From Marinifaba aquimaris (GTDB taxonomy: Bacteria; Pseudomonadota; Gammaproteobacteria; Enterobacterales; Alteromonadaceae): 41,760 bases of DNA. The DNA lies in contig NZ_JABULX010000035.1 of NCBI RefSeq assembly GCF_013328345.1, positions 1 through 41,760 on the forward strand. The letters are read 5' to 3'. This document shows positions 1 to 8,801 of the stretch, piece after piece (the first letter of the stretch is position 1; each line of letters starts with the position of its first letter). The translations under genes and the position numbers were made by a program. The notes beneath the pieces were generated by a model that saw only the letters and a list, made by a program, of their open reading frames with translations, was not told where the DNA came from and made no database searches.

Positions 1-92
1 GCCCAATCGCGATGGACGAAGGCTTACGTTTCGCTATCCGTGAAGGTGGCCGTACAGTAGGTGCTGGTGTTGTTGCTTCAATCATCGAATAA
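1..92 (+). CDS. tuf: Elongation factor Tu, C-terminal fragment (cut by window edge)
   Basis: Only the last 29 codons and the TAA stop are inside the window, read in the frame that starts at base 3. The peptide ends RTVGAGVVASIIE and contains FAIREGGRTVGAGVV, the standard end of domain 3 of bacterial EF-Tu, the GTPase that delivers aminoacyl-tRNA to the ribosome. The 5' part lies outside the window, so copy number and operon context cannot be judged. A strong intrinsic terminator follows 30 bases after the stop. Confidence 0.95.
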   Translation, partial: PIAMDEGLRFAIREGGRTVGAGVVASIIE

Positions 93-121
93 TATCGATA
101 ATTGATTTAACTATCAGTTCT

Positions 122-149
122 AAAAAAGGTCGCGAAAGCGGCCTTTTTT
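122..149 (+). terminator. Intrinsic terminator of tuf
   Basis: The stem AAAAAAGGTCGC pairs with GCGGCCTTTTTT (one T-G wobble) around a GAAA tetraloop. The T-run forms part of the 3' arm, so it is a classical Rho-independent terminator. The A-run on the left would let it work on the other strand too. Confidence 0.9.
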
Positions 150-311
150 GATCGTAATAAAAGTTGAAGTATTAATTCCCAATAATAGGTTTAATTACAT
201 TTACTATCGCAATTAAAACTTGCCAAACTTGTTAATAATTCAGTATTTTGTCATTAAAGAGTAATCTGTTTACTTTTATCCATTTCCAAACTGTTAAGGC
301 AGTGAAAGTCA
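150..311. other. arcB upstream region
   Basis: AT-rich non-coding stretch between the tuf terminator and arcB. It should contain the arcB promoter, but I see no single convincing -35/-10 pair and no clear operator. No small gene is visible. Confidence 0.5.
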
Positions 312-2666
312 ATGAATACAAAAATAACAACAACTAGACCATGGCCAGCAAAATTTGCTGAAATGGTCAATCACTATGGCACTTTCGCTGTTAGTCTTGT
401 ATTTCTGTCTATTGCGATTTTTATTGCCATTATAGAAACGTCCATTGTTGAGTACTTAATGCATGGGGAGCTATCCCTAAAGGCGTTTTTTCCTTCAATT
501 TTATTAACTTTGATTATTGCACCTGCTTTTTTATTCTTTATTTTTGAATTAATTGCAAGATTGCATACATCTCAGGATGAAATCCAAAAAGCGGTATCAG
601 AGCTTGAGAACTTAAGAGCACAAGATTTACAAACGGCGACCAACTTACGGAAAAATATCAAACAACTTAATTTTGAAATTGAAATACGTAAACGAGCCGA
701 GCTCCAACGTGAAGAAGCCATCACTTTACTTCAATCAGAGATAGAAGAGCGTAAACGCACCGAGATGAGTCTAAATGCTCAGAAGGTACTCTTGCGTTCA
801 TGCTTTGATTGCTCACCCGATATCATCTATTACCGCGATGATAATGGCCGTTTCGCAGGCTGTAATAAGTCCCTTGAAGCTGTGACAGGGATGACTGAAA
901 AAGAAATGATAGGCTTAACCCCATGGCAGGTCTATACCCACGAAGTGGCTGAGCAGGTTATTGCATCTGATAAAGAAGTCCTGGCCAGTAATACCAGTAT
1001 TTCTTATGACATTTGGCTTCCATTACCTGACGGTACACGTCGCCTTTACGAGTTTAAAAAAGTACCTTTCTTCAACGAAGCGGGTAAACGGATCGGTCTA
1101 TTGGGCTTTGGGCGTGATGTAATGGAGCGTAAGTTAGCGCAAGATCGCCTTGAGCAAATGAATAGAGATAAAACTGCTTTTATCTCAACTATTAGTCATG
1201 AACTTAGAACGCCTCTTAATGGAATCGTGGGTATTAGCCGTATTTTACAAGCTTCACTTGCCAGTAATGAGCAAAAGAAACAAGCTAAAATTATTCATGC
1301 TTGTGCAATTACCTTAGGTAATATTTTTAATGATATTGTCGATTTAGACAAAATTGAGAGAAATGCATTAAAAGTCCATCTCGAGCCTATAGAGCTACAT
1401 GAATTAATAGATGAGCTAGCAACGGTTACTGAGCTGCAATCTAAGCACAAAGGGCTAGGGTTTGTATTTGAGCACAATATCCTTGAAACGCTTTGGGTTA
1501 AGATTGACCCTACTCGATTGCGACAAGTACTTTGGAATTTATTGTCAAATGCGATGAAGTTTACGCTCAAAGGCGAAGTTAAGTTCTTAGTTGATGTTGC
1601 TCAACAAGGCGAGAAAGTTTGGTTAGATTTTGAAGTGGTTGATTCTGGAATTGGTATTGCAGAAAATGAAATCGATAATATTTTCAATATGTACTACCAA
1701 GTCGATCGTGAAGAAGTCAGTTCAAGTAGTGGTACAGGCATTGGTTTAGCGATCTCAAAAATGCTAGTTGAAGCAATGGATGGTCAAATAGAAGTGTATA
1801 GTGAAGTAGGCCAGGGCAGTAACTTTTCTGTTTCACTCCCTGCTGAATTGGTTGAGCCCCCGCAAACGACAGAAACTAAAATTGAAATCCCGCCTCTTAA
1901 AATTTTATTGGTTGAAGATGTAGCTCTAAATGCTCAAGTTGCTAAAGCAACATTAGAAGAAATGGACCATGAGATTATCGTTGCTAAAACAGGTAATGAA
2001 GCACTCGATTTATACAAACCAGGTAAGTTTGATTTACTGTTACTTGATATACATTTGCCTGACATGACAGGTTTTGACGTTGCTGCACGAGTGAAGCAAA
2101 TTGATCTTAACCATCCTCCTTTGGTTGCCTTGACAGCACACTCAGTCAGTAATAAAGACAAATATCGAGAAATTGGCATTATTGATGTGATCACTAAACC
2201 ATTAAGAGTTGACGAAATCTCTCATGTTTTTGGGCAACTTTTTGGCCGTGAAAAAATTTCTGACTTTGTCGAGTTAGATAATACGGTTAAGACAGAAGAT
2301 GAGTGCTCCAACTCACCCATTCCTTTGTTAGATGAGGATTTTATTGAGCAAATGCTCTCTACAGTCGGCGCTAAAATTATGATGGATAACCTCGCTTTAT
2401 TCGAAGAGCTCGTTATCGATTATCTCGATGAGTTAATTCAAGCTAAAAATCAGCAAAACTACAAAGAAGTAGCTGCAATAGGACATAAAATAAAGGGTTC
2501 TTGTGCTTCAGTTGGTTTAACAAGTATGCAAAAAGTAGCTCATGCCATCCAAGAAAAAGACAAAAAAAATTGGTTGGCTCAACTTGACGACAGAATTGCT
2601 GCTTTAATTAAAGCCAGAGTGGATGATGTCAGTTATCTCAAACGTTGGCTAGAGACAAAAAAATAG
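312..2666 (+). CDS. arcB: Aerobic respiration control hybrid sensor kinase ArcB
   Basis: 784 residues, close to the 778 of E. coli ArcB and collinear with it. Two membrane helices (about 26-44 and 59-82) with a very short periplasmic loop lead into a coiled coil (85-155). A PAS domain (about 158-275) follows, then the HisKA/HATPase core with His296 in ISTISHELRTPLNGIVG and the G-boxes DSGIGIA and GTGIGLA. A receiver domain has Asp579 in LLLLDIHLPDMTG, and a C-terminal HPt domain has His725 in GHKIKGSC. This is the full phosphorelay that phosphorylates ArcA under low oxygen. In E. coli, kinase activity is switched by Cys180 and Cys241 of the PAS domain. Here the first aligns with Cys184 (AGCNKS), but the second position is Leu (DGTRRLYEF). 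Two extra cysteines sit at 164 and 167. ArcA is encoded next door on the opposite strand. Confidence 0.95.
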   Translation: MNTKITTTRPWPAKFAEMVNHYGTFAVSLVFLSIAIFIAIIETSIVEYLMHGELSLKAFFPSILLTLIIAPAFLFFIFELIARLHTSQDEIQKAVSELENLRAQDLQTATNLRKNIKQLNFEIEIRKRAELQREEAITLLQSEIEERKRTEMSLNAQKVLLRSCFDCSPDIIYYRDDNGRFAGCNKSLEAVTGMTEKEMIGLTPWQVYTHEVAEQVIASDKEVLASNTSISYDIWLPLPDGTRRLYEFKKVPFFNEAGKRIGLLGFGRDVMERKLAQDRLEQMNRDKTAFISTISHELRTPLNGIVGISRILQASLASNEQKKQAKIIHACAITLGNIFNDIVDLDKIERNALKVHLEPIELHELIDELATVTELQSKHKGLGFVFEHNILETLWVKIDPTRLRQVLWNLLSNAMKFTLKGEVKFLVDVAQQGEKVWLDFEVVDSGIGIAENEIDNIFNMYYQVDREEVSSSSGTGIGLAISKMLVEAMDGQIEVYSEVGQGSNFSVSLPAELVEPPQTTETKIEIPPLKILLVEDVALNAQVAKATLEEMDHEIIVAKTGNEALDLYKPGKFDLLLLDIHLPDMTGFDVAARVKQIDLNHPPLVALTAHSVSNKDKYREIGIIDVITKPLRVDEISHVFGQLFGREKISDFVELDNTVKTEDECSNSPIPLLDEDFIEQMLSTVGAKIMMDNLALFEELVIDYLDELIQAKNQQNYKEVAAIGHKIKGSCASVGLTSMQKVAHAIQEKDKKNWLAQLDDRIAALIKARVDDVSYLKRWLETKK

Positions 2667-2685
2667 CCACGTGATGTGGCTATTT
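2657..2685. terminator. Shared arcB/arcA bidirectional terminator
   Basis: A perfect 10-bp stem, AAATAGCCAC with GTGGCTATTT, encloses a GTGAT loop; the arcB TAG stop lies inside the left arm. Read on the minus strand the stem ends in a run of seven T, so it is strongest as the arcA terminator. On the plus strand the U-tract is short. Confidence 0.8.
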
Positions 2686-2708
2686 AATTGATAATATTTA
2701 AAGTTCGC

Positions 2709-3416
2709 TTAGTCGAGCTGTCCTGAAAAGCGGTACCCTTCGCCGTGTATTGTCGAGATAAGCTCTGGTGCGCCTGGAGCTTCTTCAAAATGCTTACGTA
2801 ACCTTCTGATAGTCACATCAACCGTTCTATCGTTAGGTTTAAGCTCACGGCCCGTCATCTCTTTAATGAGTTGCTCGCGCGTCATTATTTTACCTGGGTT
2901 ATCTAATAATAACTTAAGTGCTCGGAATTCACTTTTTGGTAAACGCGTGCTTTCTTGATCTGGGTTGACTAAGCTGCGGCTGTCGCAGTCTAAACACCAA
3001 CCATTAAATTTGTATTCACTGACTTCCGCGCTACTGGTTGAGGTTAACTCTCCCGTACGGTTGATAAGGTTGCGCGCACGAATAGTTAGTTCACGAGGAT
3101 TAAACGGTTTAACCAAATAATCGTCTGCACCAATCTCTAGGCCTAGAATTCGATCAACATCGTTATCACGACCAGTTAAGAAAATTAGGCCAATGTTTCT
3201 TTGTTCTCTCAATTCACGAGCAAGCATTAAACCGTTTTTACCCGGCAAGCCAATATCCATTACTACAAGGTGAATTTCTTGTTCGGATAATAGAGTGTGC
3301 ATTTCATCGCCGTCTTCTGCAGAGTAAACATCATATCCTTCTGCTTGGAATAAACTGATTAAAGTATTTCTGGTGACAGCTTCATCTTCAACGATGAGGA
3401 TCTTACGTGTTTGCAT
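2709..3416 (-). CDS. arcA: Two-component response regulator ArcA
   Basis: 235 residues against 238 in E. coli, with near-identical blocks. The receiver domain (1-120) has phosphoacceptor Asp54 in [12 protein letters not shown] and Lys103 in [11 protein letters not shown]. An OmpR/PhoB-type winged helix (about 135-232) carries [19 protein letters not shown] and ends in TIHGEGYRF. Phosphorylated by ArcB, it represses aerobic respiration genes and activates some fermentation genes. The gene is convergent with arcB and they share a stem-loop. A 139-base gap separates it from the upstream kinase gene on the same strand, which suggests its own promoter. In E. coli arcA and arcB are far apart, so this adjacency is notable. 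Confidence 0.96.
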   Translation of the reverse strand: MQTRKILIVEDEAVTRNTLISLFQAEGYDVYSAEDGDEMHTLLSEQEIHLVVMDIGLPGKNGLMLARELREQRNIGLIFLTGRDNDVDRILGLEIGADDYLVKPFNPRELTIRARNLINRTGELTSTSSAEVSEYKFNGWCLDCDSRSLVNPDQESTRLPKSEFRALKLLLDNPGKIMTREQLIKEMTGRELKPNDRTVDVTIRRLRKHFEEAPGAPELISTIHGEGYRFSGQLD

Positions 3417-3555
3417 CTTGACCCTTTTTGGTAGTCTCTATATCCATGATCTAGGTATTCGTTGAAATTATAGTGATTTCCTTTTATATCTCAATACTTC
3501 ATATTTACCTAGTTGAAAATTTATCCCCTATTTTGTTACATAATTTTAAATGGTG

Positions 3556-5205
3556 TTAAATTGGTGTTGGTTCTTTTAACTGAATTACTTTAACTGGCAA
3601 ACTTATCTCAAATTCTATGCCATTTCCCTCTTCACTTGCGACTGTGATATGGCCGTTCAAAGCTTGGGTTATTAGGTTGTAAACTAGATGCATACCAAGG
3701 CCACTTCCACCTTCACCACGCTTAGTTGTGACGAAAGGATCAAAGATACGTTTTCGCAATTGATCATTAATGCCTTTACCATCATCGCTATAAATCATAT
3801 TGAGCTGATTGTTGTAGCAACGAACTACAATGCGAATTTTTCCTGATTCACCCTCATCGAATGCATGAATAATTGAATTCATGATTAAATTAATAAGCAC
3901 TTGGTTTAAAGGGCCTGGTTTACTTTCAATAATCAACTCTTGTTCACAGTCAATATCAATTTGGTGTTGATGGTGTTTTAGCTTGGGCTTTAATGAAAGT
4001 AAAACTTCTTGGATTAACTGATAGACTGAAAATTCTCGATCGCCTTCGCTTCCCTGATCAACTGCGACTTGTTTGAAGCTACTGATCAATTCTGCTGCTC
4101 GATTCAAGTTACGGTAGATGATATTGAGGTTTTCTTCCCCTTCTCCAATAAACTTCTTTAATTGCCCTGCAGTGAGTTGTTTAGAATCCATTTTCTCATG
4201 GATGTCTTTTAACCTGTCCATTAACAAGGTTGAGGCTGTGACACCTAAACCTATCGGCGTGTTAACTTCGTGAGCAATACCTGCAACCATATCTCCTAAT
4301 GAAGCCATTTTTTCAGTTTCAACGAGCTGATTCTGATACTGGTGCAGTTTTTCCAGCGTTGACATCAGCTCTCCATTAGAGTCTTTTAATGCTGTTGTAC
4401 GTTGGTTTACTTTGTCTTCTAAACTTGAGTTGAGCTTGCGAATTTCAAGTTCGGCTTCTCTTTGTTTGTCTAACGTTACGCGTATTCTATCCAGCATGGT
4501 ATTGAAGCTGGTACTCAACACGTTAAGTTCTTGTAAGCTTTGCCTTGGTGCTTGCAAGGTATAATCTTTTTCGTTTGCAACTTGTTTAAAGAGCCTAACA
4601 AGCTCTTCTATTGGCTTAGTAATATGAGCTTGAAATTTAAGCGATAATACAAAAGCTACAATCAGTGAACAGATTAAAACAGCTACTTTCAAATAAAGCT
4701 GGTTATTCACCCTTTCATTTAATTCTTCGAGTGATCCTCGGATATACAAGTATCCAATAATTGTTTGCTCTGATTGTATCGGCCTGATGAGCTCTAAATA
4801 GTTATCACTAAAATGAGCTTTGAGTAAGGTTTTTATTTTTCCAAACTTGGCTGGAACAGGTGGGGTACCCAATTTATTGTAGCTGGCAAAAAACTCCAGT
4901 TCTCCACTGAAGTCATCGACACGATAGATATGAATGTTCTCAACGAAATCTGTCGTTTCAAGCGCCTGTAATCGCGTTGTTTCAGTTTTAGAGTCATCGA
5001 ATAGGATGCTACTGACAGAGTTAAATGCGATGATGTCAGCATAAGCAATTGCTGACGATTTGACGTTGTCTTTTTGTTGCTTTATTTCAAGCCACCCATT
5101 AATGATAAATGCAGATATAAGTGAAAGTGCTGCGGTGAGCATTACCATTAAAATAATCGAACTTTTTATCGAAGATGTACTTCTAATCGATGCCATATTG
5201 CTCAA
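3556..5205 (-). CDS. Sensor histidine kinase with CHASE8-like periplasmic domain and HAMP
   Basis: 549 residues. A membrane helix (about 16-37) is followed by a periplasmic domain (40-168) whose start, with AIAYADIIAFNSVSSILFDD and then a run of helix and strand, resembles CHASE8 domains as in YfiN. A second helix spans about 172-190, then HAMP (192-245) and a coiled coil. The phosphoacceptor His312 lies in GIAHEVNTPIGLG. The HATPase has N-box LINLIMNSIIHAF and G-boxes DDGKGI and GEGGSGLG. No receiver domain is attached, so a partner regulator must be elsewhere; ArcA lies just downstream, but ArcA already has ArcB. It is a clear paralogue of the kinase at 23536-25140, with shared AGIAHEVNTP, SFKQVAVDQ and TTKRGEGG blocks. 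The exact signal is unknown. Confidence 0.85.
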   Translation of the reverse strand: MSNMASIRSTSSIKSSIILMVMLTAALSLISAFIINGWLEIKQQKDNVKSSAIAYADIIAFNSVSSILFDDSKTETTRLQALETTDFVENIHIYRVDDFSGELEFFASYNKLGTPPVPAKFGKIKTLLKAHFSDNYLELIRPIQSEQTIIGYLYIRGSLEELNERVNNQLYLKVAVLICSLIVAFVLSLKFQAHITKPIEELVRLFKQVANEKDYTLQAPRQSLQELNVLSTSFNTMLDRIRVTLDKQREAELEIRKLNSSLEDKVNQRTTALKDSNGELMSTLEKLHQYQNQLVETEKMASLGDMVAGIAHEVNTPIGLGVTASTLLMDRLKDIHEKMDSKQLTAGQLKKFIGEGEENLNIIYRNLNRAAELISSFKQVAVDQGSEGDREFSVYQLIQEVLLSLKPKLKHHQHQIDIDCEQELIIESKPGPLNQVLINLIMNSIIHAFDEGESGKIRIVVRCYNNQLNMIYSDDGKGINDQLRKRIFDPFVTTKRGEGGSGLGMHLVYNLITQALNGHITVASEEGNGIEFEISLPVKVIQLKEPTPI

Positions 5206-5347
5206 AGAAAACCTACTGATTATTTCTTTTCATCTCAAGAGTGTATGTAGATATAGAGAATTTAACAAGCCTTGTTTAAATTAGCCTTAGTACTGATTCT
5301 AATTAATAAGTATTATCAATTAAATCATTGAGTAAAGAGCTAACTTC

Positions 5348-5746
5348 ATGTCAAAACTATGGCAAATATATCAATCTGTTTACTTTGTATTCGAGCAGAA
5401 TCAAAACATGCCTGCTGATGATTTTGCTGTGATCACGGCAATGAACCCGAAAGGTCAGCCAGTTGGCTCAGAAGAAAATCGCAAACAGATGAATGATCTA
5501 GCTAAAGTGCTTCACGAGTCTGAAGTTCATTTTTTCAAGACATTAGTAATGTCACAAAGTTACGATTACGCCGAGCAAAGTCATGTTTGCATTTGTAATC
5601 TAACACAAGCAAAAAAATGGGGTGTGCTGTTTGAGCAAAATGCTATTTATTATGTGCGAAGTGGTAAATTATACCTTGAACCGTGTCTGCTAAATGTGCA
5701 AAGTGTGTTATTGGGTCAGTTTACAGATTATCTTAAATATAACTAG
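5348..5746 (+). CDS. DUF3293-like small protein
   Basis: 132 residues, soluble, no signal peptide or membrane helix. The blocks FAVITAMNPKGQP, EENRKQMNDL and WGVLFEQNAIYY resemble the DUF3293 family from memory; its biochemical role is not known. The gene is divergent from the upstream kinase gene. Its TAG stop directly abuts the TAA stop of the convergent gene at 5747, with no terminator visible in between. Confidence 0.6.
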   Translation: MSKLWQIYQSVYFVFEQNQNMPADDFAVITAMNPKGQPVGSEENRKQMNDLAKVLHESEVHFFKTLVMSQSYDYAEQSHVCICNLTQAKKWGVLFEQNAIYYVRSGKLYLEPCLLNVQSVLLGQFTDYLKYN

Positions 5747-6055
5747 TTACTTACCCGTTAGTAACTGCACCAAATCGGCCTTACTAAGCTTGTATTTTAT
5801 TGCAATATCTTCCAGTTGATATTTCTTAAGATAAGCTTGTTTTTGACTTTCGGTGGGTTTAATTAAATCGATAAAATCAGGTACACAGATACAAGTAACT
5901 ACTTTGTTGTGTGGTGAGGTTGGGTCATCTGTTGCGATTGAGCGATAAACTTGATGGTTACAAGGCTTAACTCTTAGAGGGTCTTGCAAGCATTGCTCAG
6001 CAGCAGACGCTACTGAGCAACAAAGTGAGAGCAAAAGTGCTGCTAAGTATTTCAT
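5747..6055 (-). CDS. Small secreted cysteine-containing protein coupled to glgA
   Basis: 102 residues. A clear Sec signal peptide (MKYLAALLLS to VASA) probably ends at about Ala19; the residue before the signal Cys is Leu, so a lipobox is unlikely. The mature part has four cysteines (22, 32, 55, 57), including a CIC motif, which could form two disulfides or bind a metal. The C-terminal third is Lys-rich and probably helical. The start overlaps the glgA stop as ATGA, so translation is probably coupled to glgA. I do not recognise a family. A periplasmic product in a glycogen operon is unexpected. Confidence 0.75.
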   Translation of the reverse strand: MKYLAALLLSLCCSVASAAEQCLQDPLRVKPCNHQVYRSIATDDPTSPHNKVVTCICVPDFIDLIKPTESQKQAYLKKYQLEDIAIKYKLSKADLVQLLTGK

Positions 6056-7491
6056 TCAATACCTAATGCATTTTTGTATACGGTTTCGTATTGAACCGCA
6101 GAGTCGTGCCAGTTAAAACGAGTTTGAATTGCTCGTTTCCTAATGACATCAAATACCTCTGGATATTCATGATAAAAGAGCAAGGCTTTTAACACACATG
6201 TGAGTAGATCAGTCGGATCAGGATGTTCAAAAACAAAACCATTAGCTGTGCTACTATCAGCTTCATAGTCGTTAATGGTATCTCTTAAACCACCTACTGC
6301 TCTGACAATTGGCAATGTGCCATAGGCTAGCGAATACATCTGATTTAAGCCACATGGCTCAAATAAAGATGGCATCATGAAAAAGTCACTACCTGCAGTA
6401 ACCAAATGAGCAAAACGCAAGCTAAAGTCATTTAAGAAGTAGAATTTATCAGGATACTTGTCTCTGAGCACTTTTAGCTGATCCACCATATGCGGATCAC
6501 CTGTGCCCACTAAAATAAACTGGACGTTGTGTCTCAAGATATTTTCAAGAACAGGTAGCAAATAATGAAAACCTTTTTGATCGGTAATGCGGCATACCAT
6601 ACCGATAATTGGAATTTTATCATTTACTGCTAGTTTACTTTGTTGTTGTAAGTTGGCCTTACAAAAAGCTTTGCCAGACATATTTTCATGTGTATAGCGA
6701 GCTGGAATTAATTCGTCCGTTGCAGCATCCCATTGGCTGTAATCACAACCATTGAGGACACCTGAAAGGTCTGCACTTCGGCTTCTAAATAAATCACCTA
6801 AGTGATGTGAACCTAAGTCAGTTTGTAATTCTTGAGCATAGCTAGGGCTAACGGCAACAATTTTATCTGCACAGCGAATAGCCATTTTAGCGAAGTTCAC
6901 CATACCGTGGTGAATGTGTTCGTAATCTATGCCAGCATGCACTAGGAAAGGAATTTGGTCTAAGTGAAAAATCCCTTGGAAAGCACCATTGTGTACATTA
7001 AATACGGTTTTTGCATTGGCAAGACAAGCTTCATGACGCCAATGTTTGTTGAGTAGGTGAGGAATCGTGCCAGTATGCCAATCATTACAGTGAATGATAT
7101 CAACGGTAAAGTTTTGTAGTAAGGCTACTTGTAGTGAAGCCATACTGAAAAAAGCAAAGCGTTCACCGTTATCGTGATAAGCCTCATAGCCATCGCTGTA
7201 AAAGCCATCACGCCCGAAGAAATCATCATGCTCAATACAGAATACTTTTACACCTTTTAATTCTGTTTCGCGAACAGTGTAATAGTAACTATCTTCACCA
7301 ACTCTCAACTCCACGTTTTCGTGAATGATATGAGTATCGATATCAGACATTGTTTTACTGTAGTAGGGCATGACGATTTTTACGTCATGTCCCATAGCGG
7401 TTAAGGCTAGCGGCAGAGCTTTTGCTACATCTGCAAGGCCACCTGTTTTGGCCAGCTCTTCAACTTCTGAAGAAACAAATAATATGTTCAT
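6052..7491 (-). CDS. glgA: Glycogen synthase (ADP-glucose type)
   Basis: 479 residues, the normal length for bacterial GlgA (GT5). It adds glucose from ADP-glucose to the non-reducing end of alpha-1,4-glucan in the cytoplasm. The N-terminal KTGGLADV (Lys15) binds ADP-glucose. The second Rossmann fold carries MVCRITDQKG and the C-terminal FEPCGLNQMYSLAYGTLPIV with VGGLRDT, the conserved catalytic Glu region. The start lies 5 bases after the glgC stop, so the two are an operon. glgB, glgX and glgP are not in this window. Confidence 0.96.
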   Translation of the reverse strand: MNILFVSSEVEELAKTGGLADVAKALPLALTAMGHDVKIVMPYYSKTMSDIDTHIIHENVELRVGEDSYYYTVRETELKGVKVFCIEHDDFFGRDGFYSDGYEAYHDNGERFAFFSMASLQVALLQNFTVDIIHCNDWHTGTIPHLLNKHWRHEACLANAKTVFNVHNGAFQGIFHLDQIPFLVHAGIDYEHIHHGMVNFAKMAIRCADKIVAVSPSYAQELQTDLGSHHLGDLFRSRSADLSGVLNGCDYSQWDAATDELIPARYTHENMSGKAFCKANLQQQSKLAVNDKIPIIGMVCRITDQKGFHYLLPVLENILRHNVQFILVGTGDPHMVDQLKVLRDKYPDKFYFLNDFSLRFAHLVTAGSDFFMMPSLFEPCGLNQMYSLAYGTLPIVRAVGGLRDTINDYEADSSTANGFVFEHPDPTDLLTCVLKALLFYHEYPEVFDVIRKRAIQTRFNWHDSAVQYETVYKNALGIE

Positions 7492-7496
7492 ATTCG

Positions 7497-8729
7497 TTAT
7501 TCGTCGAAACCGATTTTAGTGCCTTTAGGAACGGTAACAATACCGCCTCTAGATACAGTAAAGCCGCGCTTTTCATCTAGTTCACGGTCTACACCCAATG
7601 TTGTACCAGGTGCGATTTCAACATTTTTATCAATGATGGCTTTGTTTATGACACAGCCTTTACCAATCACGGCATCACCAATGATTACGCTTTCGGTGAT
7701 TTCTGAACGTGGTTCAACTTGAACGTTGAAACCCAGTACAGATTTTTCTACTTTAGCTCCACGCATCACACAACCTGAAGCAATTGAAGAGTTTACAACA
7801 GTCGTTTGCTGTCCCTGTGAAGACTCCAGAAGCTGTGCTGGTGGTACAGTTGGATGATAAGTTCGAAGTGGCCATTGCGAGTTATATAAATCAAATGCAC
7901 TGTCTTTCGATAATAAATCCATGCTCGCTTGCCAGTATGAATCAATCGTACCTACATCACGCCAGTAGAAAGCATCACCGTTTTCGTTAGGGATCTCATT
8001 ATTGGTGAAGTCGTAAACAAATACATTTCCTTCTGCCATTAAGCCTGGAATGATGTTTTTACCAAAGTCGTGATCTGAATTTGGATCTTGCGCATCTTCT
8101 TTAAGTACGCGGTAAAGAACATCTGGGTCAAACGTATAGTTACCCATTGAAATTAATGCTGTGTTTGGGTCGCCAGGAATTGATTTAGGGTTAGCGGGCT
8201 TTTCTTGGAAACCAACCATTTTACCTGCTTCATCAATTTCAATTACACCAAACTGGTGGGCTTCTTCAATCGGTACACGAATAGCTGCAACGGTTAAATC
8301 AGCTTTTTGTTTTTTGTGATAATCAGTCATCTGACGCACGTTCATTTTGTAAATGTGGTCAGAACCGAACACGCATACAAGCTCAGGCTCGTGAATTTCA
8401 ATTAAGCGTAGATTTTGGTAGATGGCATCAGCAGTGCCTTCATACCAACGCTTACCCATACGCATTTGTGCGGGTATAGCGTCAATGAATTGGTCAGTTA
8501 GTCCTGATAAATGCCAGGCTTGGCGAAGGTGGATATTTAATGATTGTGACTTGAATTGGGTAAGAACATATATTTTGAGTAAATCGGAATTGACGAAGTT
8601 GTTTAGTACAAAATCAATCAATCTATATTGTCCTGCGAACGGAACTGCTGGTTTAGTACGCGTCTCCGTTAGTGGAAATAATCGAGTGCCTGCGCCACCC
8701 GCCAAAATCATAGATAAAATCCCTGCCAT
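7497..8729 (-). CDS. glgC: Glucose-1-phosphate adenylyltransferase (ADP-glucose pyrophosphorylase)
   Basis: 410 residues, slightly shorter than the 431 of E. coli. It makes ADP-glucose from ATP and glucose-1-phosphate, the committed step of glycogen synthesis. The nucleotidyltransferase motif is LAGGAGTRLFPLT with TKPAVPFAGQYRLIDF. Later blocks are RWYEGTADAIYQN, FGSDHIYKM and the sugar-phosphate site GFQEKPANP. A left-handed beta-helix follows from about residue 290. It is the first glg gene, with glgA 5 bases downstream. rsmC lies 72 bases upstream on the same strand, so a separate promoter is possible. Confidence 0.96.
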   Translation of the reverse strand: MAGILSMILAGGAGTRLFPLTETRTKPAVPFAGQYRLIDFVLNNFVNSDLLKIYVLTQFKSQSLNIHLRQAWHLSGLTDQFIDAIPAQMRMGKRWYEGTADAIYQNLRLIEIHEPELVCVFGSDHIYKMNVRQMTDYHKKQKADLTVAAIRVPIEEAHQFGVIEIDEAGKMVGFQEKPANPKSIPGDPNTALISMGNYTFDPDVLYRVLKEDAQDPNSDHDFGKNIIPGLMAEGNVFVYDFTNNEIPNENGDAFYWRDVGTIDSYWQASMDLLSKDSAFDLYNSQWPLRTYHPTVPPAQLLESSQGQQTTVVNSSIASGCVMRGAKVEKSVLGFNVQVEPRSEITESVIIGDAVIGKGCVINKAIIDKNVEIAPGTTLGVDRELDEKRGFTVSRGGIVTVPKGTKIGFDE

Positions 8730-8772
8730 AACCTTTTGCCTTGTATTTTGTCTTATATCAAATTGTATTGTT

Positions 8773-8793
8773 CACCCAACAACCTGTCGGGTG
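8773..8793 (-). repeat. Small hairpin in the rsmC-glgC gap
   Basis: CACCCAACA pairs with TGTCGGGTG at 8 of 9 positions, with a 3-base loop. On the minus strand it is not followed by a T-run, so it is not an obvious terminator. It could be part of the glgC leader. Significance is uncertain. Confidence 0.35.
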
Positions 8794-8801
8794 TGTGGTT
8801 T

